This document shows, piece after piece, positions 62,139 to 64,000 of a DNA stretch of 64,000 nucleotides (its first letter is position 1; each line of letters opens with the position of its first letter). Where the stretch lies: NCBI GenBank assembly GCA_028285085.1, contig JANQQI010000130.1, positions 1-64,000 on the forward strand, written 5' to 3'. A program made the position numbers and the translations under genes. The notes under the pieces were generated by a model. The model ran no database searches. It had not been told where the DNA came from and worked only from the letters and a program-made list of their open reading frames with translations. The stretch comes from Saprospiraceae bacterium. Its GTDB lineage: Bacteria; Bacteroidota; Bacteroidia; Chitinophagales; Saprospiraceae.

Positions 62139-63161
62139 ATGAACAAAACAGCACTAATTACCGGAATTAAAGGGCAGGATGGTGCCTACCTTTCAAAACT
62201 ATTAATTGATAAAGGGTATCGAGTGATCGGTACGGATCGACGTCGGGTAGATATCGATAACTGGCGCTTGAGAAAACTTGGTATTGAAAATCAGGTAGAA
62301 TTTGAATACATGGATCTGCTGGACAATGGAAATATGTTCCGCGTGATGAAAAAATATCAACCTGACGAAGTTTATAACCTGGCCGCTCAGAGCTTTGTTG
62401 GGGTATCTTTTGAACAGCCTATCCTCACCTCTGAAGTTGATGGAATGGGAGTGTTGAAATTACTAGAAGCCGTTAGAACCTTTAGCCCGGAATCTAAATT
62501 TTATCAAGCCTCAACCAGTGAGATGTTTGGTAATGTACTGGATGTACCACAATCAGAGACGACCCCTTTCAATCCTCGTAGTCCTTATGGGGTGGCCAAG
62601 GTATTCGCACATTTCATTACCAAAAACTATCGTGAGTCTTATAATATGGCCTGTTGCTCTGGAATTTTGTTTAATCACGAATCGCCACTTCGTGGCTTAG
62701 AGTTCGTTACCAGAAAAATCACTCACGGTGTAGCGCGGATTAAATTAGGATTACAGGATAAGATTACCCTTGGTAATATGAATGCACAACGCGACTGGGG
62801 ATTTGCCGGAGATTATGTCAAAGGTATGTGGCTAATGCTACAACAGGAAGTCATGGACGACTATGTATTGTCAACGGGAAAAACGACTACAGTTCGCAAG
62901 TTTGTTGATGCGGCCTTCCAGTGTGCTGGTATTCCGATTAACTGGGAAGGAGAAGAGGTCAATGAAGTTGGCAAAGACAGCGCGAATCAGGTTAGAGTGG
63001 ATGTTTCTGAGAAATTTTTCCGACCTGCTGAAGTAGATTTATTAATTGGTGATAGTTCTAAAGCTAAAAAAGAACTGAACTGGTCGCCCGAAGTTACTTT
63101 GGAAAAGCTGGTAGAGATGATGTATCGTAATGATTATGATATGGTAAGCAAGCAACAATAA
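62139..63161 (+). CDS. gmd: GDP-mannose 4,6-dehydratase
   Basis: A 340-residue dehydratase. TALITGIKGQDGAYLSKLLI is the NADP-binding loop. VYNLAAQSFVGVSFEQPILT, FYQASTSEMFGNVLDVPQSE (catalytic Thr/Ser and Glu) and PRSPYGVAKVFAHFITKNYR (Tyr-x3-Lys) are diagnostic of Gmd. SGILFNHESPLRGLEFVTRK and NAQRDWGFAGDYVKGMWLML are equally conserved. The product, GDP-4-keto-6-deoxymannose, leads to fucose, rhamnose or perosamine, or, on GDP-heptose, to 6-deoxyheptose. No fucose synthase is identified, although the RmlD-like protein at 51.3 kb could reduce the keto group. It is followed by a glycosyltransferase 44 bases downstream. Confidence 0.95.
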   Translation: MNKTALITGIKGQDGAYLSKLLIDKGYRVIGTDRRRVDIDNWRLRKLGIENQVEFEYMDLLDNGNMFRVMKKYQPDEVYNLAAQSFVGVSFEQPILTSEVDGMGVLKLLEAVRTFSPESKFYQASTSEMFGNVLDVPQSETTPFNPRSPYGVAKVFAHFITKNYRESYNMACCSGILFNHESPLRGLEFVTRKITHGVARIKLGLQDKITLGNMNAQRDWGFAGDYVKGMWLMLQQEVMDDYVLSTGKTTTVRKFVDAAFQCAGIPINWEGEEVNEVGKDSANQVRVDVSEKFFRPAEVDLLIGDSSKAKKELNWSPEVTLEKLVEMMYRNDYDMVSKQQ

Positions 63162-63205
63162 TCGGCGATAAATTATAGTAGAGTAGATTTCCAGACGGAT
63201 TAGAT

Positions 63206-64000
63206 ATGGCAAAAAAAGAAAAGATAAAAGTTCATTTTCTACAGCGCAAAGCTTCGGTTCATGCCTTTAGTGCAGAGTTCATTTTTAATGATGTCCGGCA
63301 AAGATTAAAGCATTTGATTGATAGCAAAGTTTTCATTTCAAAATATACCAGCTCTGGATTATTCAAACGACTGTATATTACAATTGAAGCTTTCTTTCAT
63401 CAAGGAGAAGTCAACCATATCACAGGAGATGTCCATTTTTTGGCTACCTTTCTCAAGAAGCGAAAAACAGTTCTAACGGTTTTGGACTGTATTTTCATGC
63501 AGCGGAGTAGCGGAATTGCCAGATGGATATTTCAATATTTTTGGCTAAAAATTCCTGTAGCAAAATCTCGATTTGTTACTGCTATTTCGGAGGCGACCAA
63601 ACAGGATATTATCAAATACACCAATTGCGATCCGAATAAAGTCATCGTCATACCAGTAGCCGTAAATACGCTATTCCAGCCACACCCTAAGCCGTTTAAT
63701 AAGAAAAAACCAGTGCTGTTGCATATAGGGTTGGCGGAGAATAAAAACCTAATGCGCTTAATGGAAGCGATTAAGGATATTGATTGTCATTTATCCATTA
63801 TTGGAAAACTCCGGGAAGAGCATGTGAAGGAGCTGGAAGCAAGAGGTATTGATTACAGTTATGCTTATCATATTTCTAACGAAGAAATGGTGCAAAAATA
63901 TGTCGAATGCGATATACTAGCCTTTGCCTCCACCTTCGAAGGATTCGGTATGCCTATTATTGAAGCCAATTATATTGAGCGGCCAGTCATTACGGGCAAT
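63206..64000 (+). CDS. Family 4 glycosyltransferase (5' part, runs off right edge)
   Basis: The frame starts at an ATG (MAKKEKIKVHFLQRKASVHA) and is open for 265 codons to the window end. Seen in order: ITGDVHFLATFLKKRKTVLT and VLDCIFMQRSSGIARWIFQY in the acceptor domain, TAISEATKQDIIKYTNCDPN and VIVIPVAVNTLFQPHPKP at the interdomain strand, LHIGLAENKNLMRLMEAIKD in the donor domain, and AFASTFEGFGMPIIEANYIE with the EGFGxPxxE motif of retaining GT4 enzymes. The acceptor and donor are unknown. It belongs to the exopolysaccharide locus, which evidently continues past this window. Confidence 0.88.
   Translation, partial: MAKKEKIKVHFLQRKASVHAFSAEFIFNDVRQRLKHLIDSKVFISKYTSSGLFKRLYITIEAFFHQGEVNHITGDVHFLATFLKKRKTVLTVLDCIFMQRSSGIARWIFQYFWLKIPVAKSRFVTAISEATKQDIIKYTNCDPNKVIVIPVAVNTLFQPHPKPFNKKKPVLLHIGLAENKNLMRLMEAIKDIDCHLSIIGKLREEHVKELEARGIDYSYAYHISNEEMVQKYVECDILAFASTFEGFGMPIIEANYIERPVITGN

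Noticed and set aside
1-64000. tRNA or rRNA genes, insertion sequences and transposases.
   Set aside because: No T-loop-like TTCGA element in a cloverleaf context, no ribosomal RNA stretch and no transposase reading frame was recognised by eye; a covariance-model search would be needed to exclude small RNAs.

Overview
The window comes from a Bacteroidota chromosome, probably the Saprospiria/Lewinella side of the phylum. The clues are a PorU2-type type IX secretion (T9SS) sortase and a PorG/DUF6089-like protein, T9SS type A and type B sorting domains, a carboxypeptidase-regulatory-domain TonB receptor, an UpxY-type NusG paralogue, few Shine-Dalgarno sequences, and repeated TAnnTTTG minus-7 promoter boxes. 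Family assignments were made by eye from motifs; no database search was run.

Layout. (1) 1-13.9 kb: a mixed-strand surface-glycan region (glycosyltransferases, polysaccharide deacetylase, Wzx-like flippase, pyruvyltransferase, methyltransferase). It is interrupted by a secreted protein, a metal-uptake-like block (MerC-family protein, His-rich small protein, TonB receptor) and a metalloprotease-like lipoprotein. (2) 13.9-23.5 kb: PorU2, then a plasmid-type replication and partition module (Rep_3 initiator, about 14 direct iterons, AT-rich segment, ParA, ribbon-helix-helix ParB-like protein), then PorG. (3) 23.6-36.6 kb: Wzi/RemB-like outer-membrane protein, cysC-cysD-cysN for PAPS synthesis, a thioesterase-methyltransferase fusion, PhzF and an NTF2-like protein divergent from a MocR-type regulator, a SulP transporter, a T9SS cargo protein and a KilA-N protein. 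(4) 36.7-41.3 kb: cobalamin-dependent methionine synthase and a T9SS type B cargo protein. (5) 41.5-64 kb: one long plus-strand exopolysaccharide locus. It holds an eight-unit SLBB export protein, chain-length protein, winged-helix/nucleotidyltransferase-like regulator, WbpD/WbpB-, WbpO/WbpP- and heptose-nucleotide enzymes, UpxY antiterminator, methyltransferases, glycosyltransferases, Wzx, Wzy and Gmd, and runs off the right edge.

How it works together. The right-hand locus looks like a Wzx/Wzy-type export system making a polymer from uronic-acid, heptose and GDP-hexose precursors. A strong terminator sits 4 bases before wbpD, so the UpxY protein encoded further down is a natural candidate for allowing read-through. 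PAPS made by CysC/D/N could sulfate surface glycans, since no PAPS reductase is present here.

The most notable element is the Rep_3/iteron/ParA module at 19.0-22.4 kb. Iteron-like sites also lie inside the repB and parA promoters. Gene direction, and G/C counts made by hand on selected lines, differ on the two sides of it. It may be a domesticated plasmid replicon, or the working origin of this replicon.
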